DNA from: Telmatobacter sp. DSM 110680
GTDB lineage: Bacteria; Acidobacteriota; Terriglobia; Terriglobales; Acidobacteriaceae
Reading direction: 5' to 3'
Assembly (NCBI RefSeq): GCF_039994875.1
Contig: NZ_CP121196.1
Span: 3,162,001 to 3,226,000, forward strand
DNA length: 64,000 bases
Shown: one piece after another, positions 55,675-64,000 of the stretch
Position numbering within the stretch: the stretch's first letter is position 1
Layout of the letters: each line of letters opens with the position of its first letter
Program-made: the position numbers and the translations under genes
Notes under the pieces: generated by a model
Database searches by the model: none
Seen by the model: only the letters and a program-made list of their open reading frames with translations
What the model was told of the DNA's origin: nothing

Positions 55675-57999
55675 TTAGAAAGTCGTGGTGAGGCGAAGGA
55701 AGAGACTGCGTGGCGGCCCGATAGCATTGCCAGAGAAAAGCCCACCGAAATCCAGGACGTCGAGGGTGTTGTCGAGGTTCTCTGCGTCTGCCTGAATCGC
55801 GGTTGTGAATCGCTCGGAATGGTGGAGGCTTGCGCCGGCAGATGCGCTCAGCAGCGTCGCGGGAAGGATGCGACCACGATCGAAATTGAGACGACTGAGG
55901 ACTTGCGGGCCGTACTGGGCGAGGACGGTATTGGGATCGCCATCGAACTCGAAGGGCAGGCCGGAGTCGAACTCGGCGCCAGCGGCGATCCATAGCCGGG
56001 GCTGAACCTGGTAGCGCGCGCGAGTGCGAAGAGTGTTGCGCTGGTCCTGCGAGTTGGGGAAATGACCGGAGAGGGAGGCGGCGTCGGAGGCCTCAGAGCC
56101 GAGGAACAGCCCACCGGTGACCGGCGACCATACATTGCCGAGCTCATAGGAATAGCTGGCAAACCCGCTGAGGCCGTGCCACGCGGGCAGTTCGAGCTTA
56201 CCCTCCAATCCGTAGATGATGGCTTTGCGGAACGCGATGGGGAAGGCGATCGTGGTGTTCTGAAGTTGATTGTCGTCGGCAAAATTTGAAAGGAAACGGC
56301 GGAAGTAATTGGCATCGAAGCGGAGATGATGAGAGAAATCCTTGCTGGCGCCGATCTCATAGTAATCGCCAGTGGAGGGGTTGACGGGAAGGCGCAGGAA
56401 TGTGGCGGGATCGATGGAGGCTACCTGGGAAGAACTGGAGAGGAGGATGTTGTCAGTCGAGGGCGTTTGAAAGATGCGGTCGTAGGAGGCATGGACCACC
56501 AGGAGCGCAGACGGGAAGTAGCGGGAGAGCGAGAGGCGAGGTTCGAGAGCCTGACGATTTGCGAGGAGCTGGTAGTGATCCCAACGAACGCCGGCAGCGA
56601 TGGTGGCGTTGTGAAGATGGATCGTGTCCTCAAGAAATGCGGATTGCTCCAGGTCGGGGCGATTGCCGGTGAATGCAAAAGACGAGGCGGTGCCAGGAGC
56701 GAACTGCGATGGGTCGGTGATGCGGTAATTAAGGGATTCTCGAAGAGAGGCGTTGTCGGAATCGAGACCGGCTTTCCACTCGTGGTGTGCGCGATCGAAA
56801 GTAGCTTTGATGTTGAAGTAGGCTTCGCGGCAATCGTTGCGCTGGAAGATTGCGATGGGCGTGGAGACAGAATCGGAGTTGAAGTGGCTGGTCTTGTCGC
56901 GGAGCATGGCGCGCGCGTCGGCGAAGGTGTGATTGGAAATGCCGTGCTGCCAGGCGGCGGTTCCGATGGTTTCAGCGTTGCTTGCGGTTTGGCGTTGGCC
57001 TGCGGATTGCTGGACGATTTCGTTGGGAATTTCGTAGCGAGAAAATTCACGGCGAAGGGTGAATGTGAGCTTGTCGGGATCCTGCGTGTGCTCGTAGCGA
57101 AGGGCGAAGTCGCCGAGGGTGCCGGTGTTGCTGAAGTTCTGCGGGACGACGGGATTGAGATAGCGATCAGTCCGGCTGCCCCCTGCGGTTGCGGCGATGG
57201 AGTTTTTTTGGCGCGAATACTGGGTCCGACCTGATGCGCCCGCAGATGCGAAACTACCGCCGTTAAGGACAATCTGGCCATGAAGGCCTGGCTGCGGTTC
57301 CTCCGCGGTGTTGACCTCGATGACGCCACCCAATTTTCGACCATATTCGGCAGGGATTCCGGCGGTGTAGATGCTGAGCGACTGGACTTCGTCGGCTTCG
57401 ATTTCCGGTCCAAAGCCGGGTGAGCGGTTGTCAGTGAGGGGGATGCCATCGATGACGAATTGAGTTTGATACTCAGAGCCGCGCGGATGCAGGACGGCGC
57501 TGCCTTCGTAGAGCCAGCCGGGCTGGGAGTTGACGAGGTCTTGCAGAGAACGGCCCGGAATGGAGCCGAGGCGGCTTTGAATTTGCTCTGTGCCGAGCAT
57601 GTTGACGGATCCGGGCTGGTCGATGGCGAGCAGCGATTCTGGGGTGCGGACTGTGACGGATTCAGTGAGTGGGGTGAGTTTGAGTTGGATGGGAAGAAAA
57701 GTAGGCGTGGATGAGCGAATTTCAACAGACTGGATAACACTCGCAAACCCGGGGCGCTCGATTTGGATCCGATAGATGCCGTAGGGTAGGTGGGCGACGG
57801 TGAGAGTGCCGTCGGGATTGGTGGTCAAGTTCTTGTCGAATTGATTGGCTGGGCTGGTAATGTGAATTGCGATTTCCGCGGTGTGGCCATTGGCGTCGGT
57901 GACGAGGAGACGCACGGCTCCCTCGTTGGCTTGTCCAAAGACGAGCGTGGCGGTGCTGAGGGCAAGAACGATGAGTGACTGGAGAGTTTTGACGGTCAC
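55675..57999 (-). CDS. TonB-dependent receptor with carboxypeptidase-regulatory-like domain (third)
   Basis: A 774-residue outer-membrane protein. A signal peptide (TVKTLQSLIVLALSTATLVF then GQ) precedes a carboxypeptidase-regulatory-like domain (about 30-105), then the plug (SVNMLGTEQIQSRLGSIPG) and a barrel ending in LFLRLTTTF. The plug is more like true TonB receptors than the two Oar-type ones. The only reasonable start in frame after rdgB is GTG 57999, and it has no good ribosome site; an open frame runs further upstream through rdgB. It lies 95 bases downstream of rdgB on the same strand. Confidence 0.85.
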   Translation of the reverse strand: MTVKTLQSLIVLALSTATLVFGQANEGAVRLLVTDANGHTAEIAIHITSPANQFDKNLTTNPDGTLTVAHLPYGIYRIQIERPGFASVIQSVEIRSSTPTFLPIQLKLTPLTESVTVRTPESLLAIDQPGSVNMLGTEQIQSRLGSIPGRSLQDLVNSQPGWLYEGSAVLHPRGSEYQTQFVIDGIPLTDNRSPGFGPEIEADEVQSLSIYTAGIPAEYGRKLGGVIEVNTAEEPQPGLHGQIVLNGGSFASAGASGRTQYSRQKNSIAATAGGSRTDRYLNPVVPQNFSNTGTLGDFALRYEHTQDPDKLTFTLRREFSRYEIPNEIVQQSAGQRQTASNAETIGTAAWQHGISNHTFADARAMLRDKTSHFNSDSVSTPIAIFQRNDCREAYFNIKATFDRAHHEWKAGLDSDNASLRESLNYRITDPSQFAPGTASSFAFTGNRPDLEQSAFLEDTIHLHNATIAAGVRWDHYQLLANRQALEPRLSLSRYFPSALLVVHASYDRIFQTPSTDNILLSSSSQVASIDPATFLRLPVNPSTGDYYEIGASKDFSHHLRFDANYFRRFLSNFADDNQLQNTTIAFPIAFRKAIIYGLEGKLELPAWHGLSGFASYSYELGNVWSPVTGGLFLGSEASDAASLSGHFPNSQDQRNTLRTRARYQVQPRLWIAAGAEFDSGLPFEFDGDPNTVLAQYGPQVLSRLNFDRGRILPATLLSASAGASLHHSERFTTAIQADAENLDNTLDVLDFGGLFSGNAIGPPRSLFLRLTTTF

Positions 58000-58094
58000 T
58001 TTTGGTTTGACGCGGCAATTGCCAGGGAAGGTGAAACAGCGGGTGACATTGTTAACTCGAAAGTCATCGGAAGCGAAGATAGTAATGGATGAGC

Positions 58095-58718
58095 TCAGAT
58101 ATGAAACTGGGCAAGAAGGGCTTCGAGAGCCCGGCCACGGTGGCTGAGGCTGAGTTTGGTTTGAAGATCGATTTCGGCCATGGTGCGATCGAGCTTCGGA
58201 AGATAGAAGAGCGGATCGTATCCAAAACCTCCGGTACCGCGGGGGGCGTTGAGGATCATGCCTTCGACAGTGCCGTCGGACTGATGGGTTTGCTTGCCAT
58301 CGACAGCGGCAACCAGTGCGCAATGATAGCGCGCAGTGCGACGGGCTGACGGAACTCCGTCGAGGCGCTGCAGGAGGACGATGTTGTTCCAGACGTCGGT
58401 GTTGTCGTTTGCATCTGGCGAATCAACCAGGCCTGCGTCGGCGGCAAATCGGGCGGAGCGGACGCCGGGAGCGCCGGAGATTGCGTCGACTTCCAGCCCT
58501 GAGTCGTCCGCAAGGACGATGGCGCCGGGAGCGAATTGGGAATAGTAGACGGCTTTAATGGTGGCGTTTTCGGCGAAGGTTTCACCGTCCTCTTCGGGCG
58601 CCTCGATATCAGCGAGATCGGGGAGCGGATCGATGGACACGGCGTGCGTTTCGGCGGCGGTGCGGAAGTCGCGCAGCTTTCCTTTGCTGGTGGTGGCGAC
58701 GAACAGGCGAAGGGGCAT
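58095..58718 (-). CDS. rdgB: Non-canonical purine NTP pyrophosphatase (XTP/dITP diphosphatase)
   Basis: A 207-residue Ham1/RdgB-type enzyme that hydrolyses ITP, dITP and XTP to monophosphates and keeps them out of DNA and RNA. Visible motifs are the N-terminal ATTSKGKLRDF (SxNxxK-like), the metal site VLADDSGLEVDAI, then GTGGFGYDPLFYLP and the C-terminal LSHRGRAL. Length and order match the family. It is divergent from the rhaT-like gene, with two copies of a dispersed repeat between. Confidence 0.95.
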   Translation of the reverse strand: MPLRLFVATTSKGKLRDFRTAAETHAVSIDPLPDLADIEAPEEDGETFAENATIKAVYYSQFAPGAIVLADDSGLEVDAISGAPGVRSARFAADAGLVDSPDANDNTDVWNNIVLLQRLDGVPSARRTARYHCALVAAVDGKQTHQSDGTVEGMILNAPRGTGGFGYDPLFYLPKLDRTMAEIDLQTKLSLSHRGRALEALLAQFHI

Positions 58719-58774
58719 CCCTCAAAGTTTAAGCCACCGGAGGCGTGTGGAGTCCTGTGGAGGTGCGGTTAAGG

Positions 58775-58845
58775 CAAAAGCAGATCCTTCGCTTCGCTTA
58801 CCCAACTTCGTTTCGGCCCCAAGCTGCTCCGCTCAGGATGACACT
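58775..58845 (+). repeat. Dispersed foldable repeat, copy E
   Basis: AAAAGCAGATCCTTCGCTTC at the left, CCCAACTTCGTTTCGG in the middle, ending GCTCAGGATGACA. It lies in the rdgB/rhaT divergent region, plus orientation. Confidence 0.75.
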
Positions 58846-58897
58846 TCGTGGTAGGTGCGGCAGGTTGAGTGGGGCGATGAGCGCTTGGATGGTGCGT

Positions 58898-58970
58898 GGA
58901 AAAGCAGATCCTTCGCTTCGCTTACCCCAACTTCGTCGGGGCCCCAAGCTGCTCCGCCCAGGATGACGGG
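58898..58970 (+). repeat. Dispersed foldable repeat, copy F
   Basis: Nearly identical to copy E and in the same orientation about 50 bases further on, with the CCCCAACTTCGTCGGGG hairpin intact and the end GCCCAGGATGACG. The surrounding 362-base gap (58719-59080) otherwise shows no gene. Confidence 0.75.
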
Positions 58971-59080
58971 TCTTTCCTTCGTGCGCGCGATCGCTCTGAG
59001 TCGAATAAAAGCAGCACAAGGTGAGGAGCGCACCGTAGGATGGCTGGGGAAGTTCAGACGACGAATTTAAAGGGCGGGAT

Positions 59081-60115
59081 ATGCCGGCGATTCTAGCGGG
59101 GATTGGGTGGCACATGGTGGGGGCGGCATCGGCCGCTTCGTTTTATGCGCCGATTGAGAAGGTGAAGCGATGGTCGTGGGAGACGACATGGGCGGTCGCA
59201 GGGATTTTCTCGTGGGTGCTGCTGCCGATCAGCGTGAGTTATGTTTTGCTGCCACATTTCGGCGGGTTTTATAGTTCGATTCCATCGGGCGTGTTGGTGA
59301 AGATGGCGCTGTTTGGCGCGATGTGGGGCGTAGGGAATGTGAGCTATGGGCTTACGATGCGGCACCTGGGGATGTCTTTGGGAATCGGCATTGCCATCGG
59401 AGTGACACTGGTCGTGGGCACGCTGGTGCCTCCTCTGATTCATGGGCAGGCGGCGATGCTGTTTCAGACGCGCGGCGGACTGTTGAATATGGCGGGTGTG
59501 GTGGTCGCGCTCATCGGCGTGTCGATCGTTTCGTATGCCGGGCACATGAAAGAGATGCAGTTGAAGAGTGGGGGGCCGACAGAGTTCAACGTAATGCTGG
59601 GGCTGGCGCTAGCGGTGATGTGCGGGATTTTTTCTTCGGGCATGTCGTTCGCGATGGACGCTGCACATCCGCTTAAGGATGCCGCGGAGGCGGTGGGGGT
59701 GAAACATCTCTATTCCGCTTTGCCGGCTTACGTTTTCATCATGGGTGGAGGCGCGCTGGTGAACTTTGCCTATTGTTTTGGACGGCTGGTAGTGGTGAAG
59801 AAGATCTCATTGAAGGAAGATCTGCGCCAGCCGCAAGGAACGGTGTTTCGGAATGCGGCCTTGGCGGCAACCGGCGGAATCATGTGGTATCTGCAGTTCT
59901 TCTTCTATGCATGGGGGCAGGCAAATATTCCGGATCGCCTAAGCTACGTGAACTGGATGCTGCATATGAGCGGCTACGTGCTGTTCGGAGGCATCGTGGG
60001 GTTTGCATTGGGGGAGTGGGCGGGAGTTTCGAGCCGCTCGACCCGGCTGCTGTGGGTGGGAATCGCGGTGATTATTGCCGCGGCGAACCTGGTGGGTCTG
60101 GGGCTGGCGTCGTAG
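59081..60115 (+). CDS. RhaT-type sugar/proton symporter
   Basis: A 344-residue membrane protein with ten predicted helices in the RhaT (L-rhamnose-proton symporter) pattern, including the N-terminal IGWHMVGAASAASFYAPIEK, WGVGNVSYGLTMRHLGMSLG and GMSFAMDAAHPLKDAAEAVG. RhaT imports L-rhamnose in exchange for protons, but members of this DMT-related family may carry other sugars. No rhamnose catabolic gene is adjacent. Start MPAILAGIGWH is usual for the family. Confidence 0.88.
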   Translation: MPAILAGIGWHMVGAASAASFYAPIEKVKRWSWETTWAVAGIFSWVLLPISVSYVLLPHFGGFYSSIPSGVLVKMALFGAMWGVGNVSYGLTMRHLGMSLGIGIAIGVTLVVGTLVPPLIHGQAAMLFQTRGGLLNMAGVVVALIGVSIVSYAGHMKEMQLKSGGPTEFNVMLGLALAVMCGIFSSGMSFAMDAAHPLKDAAEAVGVKHLYSALPAYVFIMGGGALVNFAYCFGRLVVVKKISLKEDLRQPQGTVFRNAALAATGGIMWYLQFFFYAWGQANIPDRLSYVNWMLHMSGYVLFGGIVGFALGEWAGVSSRSTRLLWVGIAVIIAAANLVGLGLAS

Positions 60116-60151
60116 CGGCTGCCTCTTCACGACAGCCGCTCGATACGGAAT

Positions 60152-60487
60152 TTATTTGGAGGCGGGAGCTTTTGCGGATTTTCCTCCGGGTGCCTTCGCT
60201 GCGCGGGCACCAGCAGCCTTGGCGTCGGCTTCCGTCATGAATTTGCCGTTCTTTGTAGTGCCGTAGGTGGAGTCTGTGGAGAAGTGATAGACCTTGGTGT
60301 TGAGGTTGACCCAGACGAGTCCTTTGGCCTTGGCACTTGCGATGTCCGCTGAGGAAGGTGCCGGAGCTGGAGGGGTCTTAGCGGCTTTCGGAGCAGGGGT
60401 AGTTGTTTTGGAGGGGGTGGGCGCCTGCGCCAGAATCAGGCTGGCGCCGAGAAGGGAGCTAAGAGCCAGGGCTCGCACGATTTTCAT
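60152..60487 (-). CDS. Small secreted protein with VWVNLNTKVYH motif
   Basis: A 111-residue protein with a signal peptide (about 1-21, ending LILAQ), a Pro/Ala/Thr-rich spacer, and a conserved-looking segment VWVNLNTKVYHFSTDSTYG followed by KNGKFMTEADAKAAGARAA. This last pattern recurs in small secreted bacterial proteins and some Ada-like metal-binding folds, but I cannot assign a function. It is convergent with the rhaT-like gene and downstream of the GH3 gene. Confidence 0.75.
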   Translation of the reverse strand: MKIVRALALSSLLGASLILAQAPTPSKTTTPAPKAAKTPPAPAPSSADIASAKAKGLVWVNLNTKVYHFSTDSTYGTTKNGKFMTEADAKAAGARAAKAPGGKSAKAPASK

Positions 60488-60620
60488 AGATGTTTACCTT
60501 TCGAAGAGCATTCGGATGTGGGAACGGATCGCAAGCAACGGGATCCGAGCAAAAGGGGTTGTTCCCCAACCCGCAGAGAAGTGTCGCACGGAGCGTTGCA
60601 ATTGGCGAGTAAATCCTCAG

Positions 60621-60658
60621 AAAAGAAATTGGGGCAAACTTGTTTGGAGCTTGCCCCA
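60621..60658 (-). terminator. Intrinsic terminator after GH3 gene
   Basis: Minus-strand stem TGGGGCAA (60658-60651) pairs with TTGCCCCA (60637-60630), followed by ATTTCTTTT (60629-60621). It is 32 bases past the GH3 stop codon. Confidence 0.75.
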
Positions 60659-60689
60659 TCCGTGATCTTGCAATGCGACGCGGCGCAGT

Positions 60690-63440
60690 TTAGTCGATAG
60701 TCTGGTTGAGTCGGAGGTCACGCGAAGAAGCGCCTACACTGACGGTGCGCTTGCCGGTCGGGGTTGCCCACTTTTGATCCTTGGTGGACCAGTACTGGAG
60801 CTGGCGCGGTGCCACCTGAAACGAAACGGTTTTGGACTCACCGGCACTAAGGTGGATGCGATCGAAAGCAACCAGTGAGCGGACAGGGAACTGCACGCCT
60901 TCCGGAACTTCGCCGGGTGCGCTGAGGTAGACCTGCGGCACTTCGTCAGAGGCGGCAGAGCCGGTGTTCTTGATGCTGACTTTGATATTGATGCCGCCAT
61001 CGCTGGATTTGACGACGTTGAGAGCAGAGTATTCGAAGGCGGTATAGCTGAGGCCATGTCCGAAGGCGAAGAGCGGTTCAATGTTTTCTTTGTCGAACCA
61101 GCGGTAGCCGACGTTGACTCCCTCGCTGTAAGTTGTCTTGTGATCGACGCCCTTCTTGGAGCGCTCGGGATGCTTGGGATCTGTGGCGGGATAGTCTGTC
61201 AGACTCTTGCCCCAAGTGACGGGGAGTCGTCCGGCGGGACTGGTTTTGCCGAGGAGGATGTTAGCTGTCGACCAGCCGCCTTCGTCGCCAGGCCACCACA
61301 TTTCAAGAACTGCCTTTACCTTGTCGACCCACGGGAGTGCGACGGGCTGGCTGGTATTGAGAACGACGACGGTGTTGGGATTGACGGCGGCGATTTCTTC
61401 GACGAGTTTGTTCTGCTCGCCGGGTAAACCGAAGACCGGCTCGAGGCGGGTCCAGAGAAATACTACGGCGACCTTGGCGTTTTTGGCGGCGGCGATCGCA
61501 TGTTCGTGATCAGCCTTGCGCTGTTCAGGCGTGTACCAGTTGAGACGAACCTGGACGGGCTGGTTGGAACTGTCGGGGCTGGTGGTGACTTCGATGGCGT
61601 GAGGACCGGCTGTAAGCTCAATGGCGCGGCGAACGTTGTCGAGGCGGTCGGTTGTGGGGATGGCGTTGTCCTGATTGGCCTGGAGGATGTCGCCGTGCAC
61701 GCCGCCCTGGAATGCGCCAGTGGAGGCGAGACGTTTGCCATCGAGCGAAATGCGCGCGTTGGTGCCCATGGCCTGCAGGTAGATCCAGTAGGTGCCGGCA
61801 TGGGGCGGAGTGAGAGTGCCTTTCCACATGACTACAGAGTTGGGCGGAAGAGGGTTGCCGCCTTTGACGGTGAAGTCGAGTTGCGGATCAGTCTGCGTGG
61901 CGGCGCTGGCGGAGGTTCCTGAAGTGGAGACGATGGCGCGCTGGAGACCGGGCTTGCCTTCGTGGCTGAACGCGGTGGCAGGGATCGTGGTGCCGGTCAT
62001 ATCGTCATCGACTGCGAAACCGATGTCGGAGTTGCCGGAAATTCTCTTCATCGCGTCGAGCGGACCGATCTGGCGATCGGGTAATCCAACTGACCGTTCG
62101 CCGTTGATGCCGATGGAGTCGACTTGTGAGGCGGTGGGGCCGATGAGGACAACGGAGTCGAGTTCGTCGTGCTTCAGGGGAAGGACGCTGCCTTCATTCT
62201 TGAGCAAGACGGCCGCGTCTTCGCCGGTCTTCTCGATGATCTTTGCATTGGCTTCGATGGACTGCGTGGTGAAGTCGTGCTTGGACTTGCCGTCGAGATA
62301 GCCGAAGTGAACGATTTCGTAGAGAACGCGGCCTGCAGCACGGGTGACGGTGGCTTCAGTGACGCTGCCGTCTTTCAGGGCTTCGGGCATCTTCTTTGGG
62401 TCGAGCTTGACACCGAAGTCGCCGCCCAAGCCACGAACGGGAGCAGGCTCCTCAGGAATGTGCCCGCCGAACATGGATTCGTTGAGTTCAGCTGTTTCTT
62501 TAGCGTCTCGGTGCGGCGGAGGCGGGGGTGGTTGCAAGGAATCGAAGAAGGAGGGGATCATCGAGCCCATGGGGCCGGGCTGTCCGCCGGGCATCTCCAT
62601 GTCGAGGCCGGCGTTGATGAAGCTGACGGCGTGCACCGCACCCCAATCAGAAGTGACGAAGCCCTTGAAGCCAATTTGATCGCGAAGGATGGTGGTAAGG
62701 GAATCCTTGTTGCCGCAGGCGAAGGTGCCGTTGAGGCGGTTGTAGGAACACATGATGGAGGAGACGTCGGCGCGGCGGATGGCGGCGTCAAAGGGGGCTA
62801 CATAGACCTCGTGCAGAGTTTGATCGTCTATGAAGGTGCTTCCGGCGTCGGAATCGTATCCAACATAGTGCTTGATCTGCGCCATGACATGCTGCGACTG
62901 GATGCCTTTGACTTCGCCGACAGCCATTTCGCTGGTGAGGAAGGGATCTTCGCCGAAGGTGTTGTAGCCGCGGCCGAACTCAAGATCGCGATCGATGTTG
63001 ACGAAGGGCTGCAACGCGACGTCGATGCCGAGCGCGCGAGCTTCGCGACCGATGACGAGGCCGTTGTCTTCCGCATCTTTAATGCTGAATGTGGCGGCGA
63101 CGCCCATCGTGGCGGTTTCGCCCTGCGATGGATGGCGGGTAAGCACGCCGGGAGGCCCGTCAGCAAAGCGAAGACCTGGGATGTGGAGACGCGGGATGCC
63201 AGCGAGATATCCGGCCTGTCCCTGGTAGACCGATGGGTCTTCTTTTGTTCCGTGAATCAGGGTTAGCTTCTCTTCCAGAGTCATCTGGCTCAGGAGCTTG
63301 TCGACGCGGGCATCTCCGGTGACGACGGGAACAGATTGAGCGAGCGCAAAGGTTGTGGCTGTCGCGAACAACGCAGTAGCGGCTAAACCGCGAATGATCA
63401 AGCGTGAAATCTGGAATGAACCGGTGTGAAGTTGATGCAC
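60690..63440 (-). CDS. GH3 beta-glucosidase with PA14 domain
   Basis: A 916-residue secreted glycoside hydrolase family 3 enzyme. A signal peptide (about 19-36, ATALFATATTFALAQ) is followed by the GH3 N-domain with catalytic nucleophile Asp265 in GFVTSDWGAVH, the GH3 C-domain (about 395 onward) interrupted by a PA14 domain (about 470-640; segments HAGTYWIYLQAMGTNARISL), and a C-terminal Fn3-like domain. It probably cleaves terminal beta-linked sugars of plant or microbial glucans. The start is GTG 63440 with AAGGGGG six bases upstream; an ATG 24 codons earlier lacks a site. A LacI-type operator sits just before the ribosome site. Confidence 0.93.
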   Translation of the reverse strand: MHQLHTGSFQISRLIIRGLAATALFATATTFALAQSVPVVTGDARVDKLLSQMTLEEKLTLIHGTKEDPSVYQGQAGYLAGIPRLHIPGLRFADGPPGVLTRHPSQGETATMGVAATFSIKDAEDNGLVIGREARALGIDVALQPFVNIDRDLEFGRGYNTFGEDPFLTSEMAVGEVKGIQSQHVMAQIKHYVGYDSDAGSTFIDDQTLHEVYVAPFDAAIRRADVSSIMCSYNRLNGTFACGNKDSLTTILRDQIGFKGFVTSDWGAVHAVSFINAGLDMEMPGGQPGPMGSMIPSFFDSLQPPPPPPHRDAKETAELNESMFGGHIPEEPAPVRGLGGDFGVKLDPKKMPEALKDGSVTEATVTRAAGRVLYEIVHFGYLDGKSKHDFTTQSIEANAKIIEKTGEDAAVLLKNEGSVLPLKHDELDSVVLIGPTASQVDSIGINGERSVGLPDRQIGPLDAMKRISGNSDIGFAVDDDMTGTTIPATAFSHEGKPGLQRAIVSTSGTSASAATQTDPQLDFTVKGGNPLPPNSVVMWKGTLTPPHAGTYWIYLQAMGTNARISLDGKRLASTGAFQGGVHGDILQANQDNAIPTTDRLDNVRRAIELTAGPHAIEVTTSPDSSNQPVQVRLNWYTPEQRKADHEHAIAAAKNAKVAVVFLWTRLEPVFGLPGEQNKLVEEIAAVNPNTVVVLNTSQPVALPWVDKVKAVLEMWWPGDEGGWSTANILLGKTSPAGRLPVTWGKSLTDYPATDPKHPERSKKGVDHKTTYSEGVNVGYRWFDKENIEPLFAFGHGLSYTAFEYSALNVVKSSDGGINIKVSIKNTGSAASDEVPQVYLSAPGEVPEGVQFPVRSLVAFDRIHLSAGESKTVSFQVAPRQLQYWSTKDQKWATPTGKRTVSVGASSRDLRLNQTID

Positions 63441-63450
63441 GATTGCCCCC

Positions 63451-63466
63451 TTGAAAGCGCTTCCCA
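63451..63466. promoter_or_regulatory. LacI-family operator upstream of GH3
   Basis: TTGAAAGCGCTTCCCA matches the common LacI/GalR half-site consensus (TTGAAAGCGCTTTCAA) at 14 of 16 positions. It lies 11 bases before the GTG start, partly over the ribosome site, so a repressor bound there would block transcription or initiation. Confidence 0.6.
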
Positions 63467-63576
63467 GCCAGATAAACGATTGATCTGACCGCAGAGCCGT
63501 TACGGCAAGCAAGTGTATAGCAAGGGGGCTGGATCATGTTGTGCTCTGCAGGGGCATTACTTACTAGGTTGATGTC

Positions 63577-64000
63577 TCAGTAGCCGATGGTGAACTGTTC
63601 GCGCTCGTGGGCTGGTGTTTCAAGTTCGTCGACGAGAGCGATGGCGTAGTCCTCCATGGAGATGCGACTGTTGCCTTGTGCGTCGGCGACAAGTTTGTTG
63701 GTTTCGAGGCGGAACTTGCCGGTGCGCGTGCCGGGCTCAAAGAAGGCAGCGGGACTGAAGTAGGTCCAGTTGATATCGGAGTTCTTGAGCAGCTCAAGTG
63801 CTTTTTCGTGCGAGGTGGCGATGGGAATCCATTCAGCGGGAAGATGGCCGGATTGTAGGAGAGTCACACCGGGAGCGACTTCGAGTGATCCGGCGCCACC
63901 GACGACAATGAGACGAATGTTTTTGCCGGCTTTGCGGACGGCTTCAATCTGGCGCTCGGTCACACCGAGTAGCTGATCGGTGTCGTCCTGGGGCGGAGCG
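63577..64000 (-). CDS. NAD(P)-binding Rossmann protein, N-terminus outside window
   Basis: The minus-strand frame stays open to the window edge. The visible part has TERQIEAVRKAGKNIRLIVV, GGAGSLEVAPG and SWTYFSPAAFFEPGTRTG-like segments, ending in VDELETPAHEREQFTIGY, as in NAD(P)H-binding, YwnB-type SDR-like proteins. An internal GTG at 63963 is not the start. Only the C-terminal two thirds are present (about 141 residues visible); complete relatives are about 210. Function within the family varies. Confidence 0.75.
   Translation of the reverse strand, partial: APPQDDTDQLLGVTERQIEAVRKAGKNIRLIVVGGAGSLEVAPGVTLLQSGHLPAEWIPIATSHEKALELLKNSDINWTYFSPAAFFEPGTRTGKFRLETNKLVADAQGNSRISMEDYAIALVDELETPAHEREQFTIGY

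Noticed and set aside
58775-58970. Short minus-strand peptides of the VILSGAAWG type from the repeats
   Set aside because: They come from the intergenic repeats, vary with repeat copy and lack start sites; they are not genes.
58719-59080. Insertion sequence remnant between rdgB and the rhaT-like gene
   Set aside because: There is no transposase fragment or terminal repeat; the region is explained by two copies of the dispersed repeat.

Overview
The window looks like chromosomal DNA of an acidobacterium, probably class Terriglobia. Three large receptors of the Oar type (carboxypeptidase-regulatory-like domain plus TonB-dependent beta-barrel), a DUF4097 protein, a DUF6496 protein, many secreted peptidases and glycosidases, and families of short foldable intergenic repeats all fit that group. 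The assignment is inferred from gene content. I found no rRNA, convincing tRNA, CRISPR array, transposase or phage gene.

Layout. 1-9.5 kb (mostly minus strand): 3'-truncated uvrB, an Oar-like receptor with a long leader, a DUF885 peptidase and an S9B dipeptidyl-peptidase. 9.7-16.4 kb: an outer-membrane porin-like protein with a molybdopterin-fold protein behind a strong promoter/operator, a secreted phosphodiesterase, an AsmA-like protein, an SDR enzyme and a DUF6496 protein. 16.4-20.1 kb: a regulatory module in which a PAS-PAS-GAF sigma-54 activator is followed by repeated enhancer-like half-sites, a near-perfect -24/-12 promoter, and a STAS plus Crp/Fnr gene pair. 20.2-35.9 kb: housekeeping and accessory genes (TIGR01777 epimerase, DinB, second Oar-like receptor, phosphoglycolate phosphatase, acid phosphatase, DUF4097, an orphan MacA-like adaptor, CorC-like transporter, ECHDC3-like protein, pentaheme cytochrome with TPRs).

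36.4-49.3 kb carries the most striking locus: nuoA-B-C-D-I-H-J-K-L-M1-M2-N, a complex I cluster without nuoE, nuoF or nuoG and with two tandem nuoM genes. NuoL has about 25 extra residues in its lateral-helix segment, enough to span one more antiporter-like subunit. NuoM2 has leucine where NuoM proteins carry the key TM7 lysine. This matches the '2M' type of complex I known from other phyla, with four antiporter-like subunits, but one appears chemically altered. Several junctions in this operon hold short dispersed repeats, one of which supplies the ribosome binding site of nuoI.

49.4-64 kb: a small Gly/His-rich secreted protein, a double-VOC protein, a succinate dehydrogenase operon (sdhC, an AhpD-like gene, sdhA, sdhB) whose sdhA-sdhB gap is full of repeats, a third TonB-dependent receptor, rdgB, a RhaT-type transporter, a small secreted protein, a PA14-containing GH3 beta-glucosidase with a LacI-type operator, and a 5'-truncated NAD(P)-binding protein. 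Complex I, succinate dehydrogenase and the multiheme cytochrome suggest a respiratory cluster, while the receptors, peptidases, phosphatases and GH3 enzyme fit scavenging of polymers in soil.
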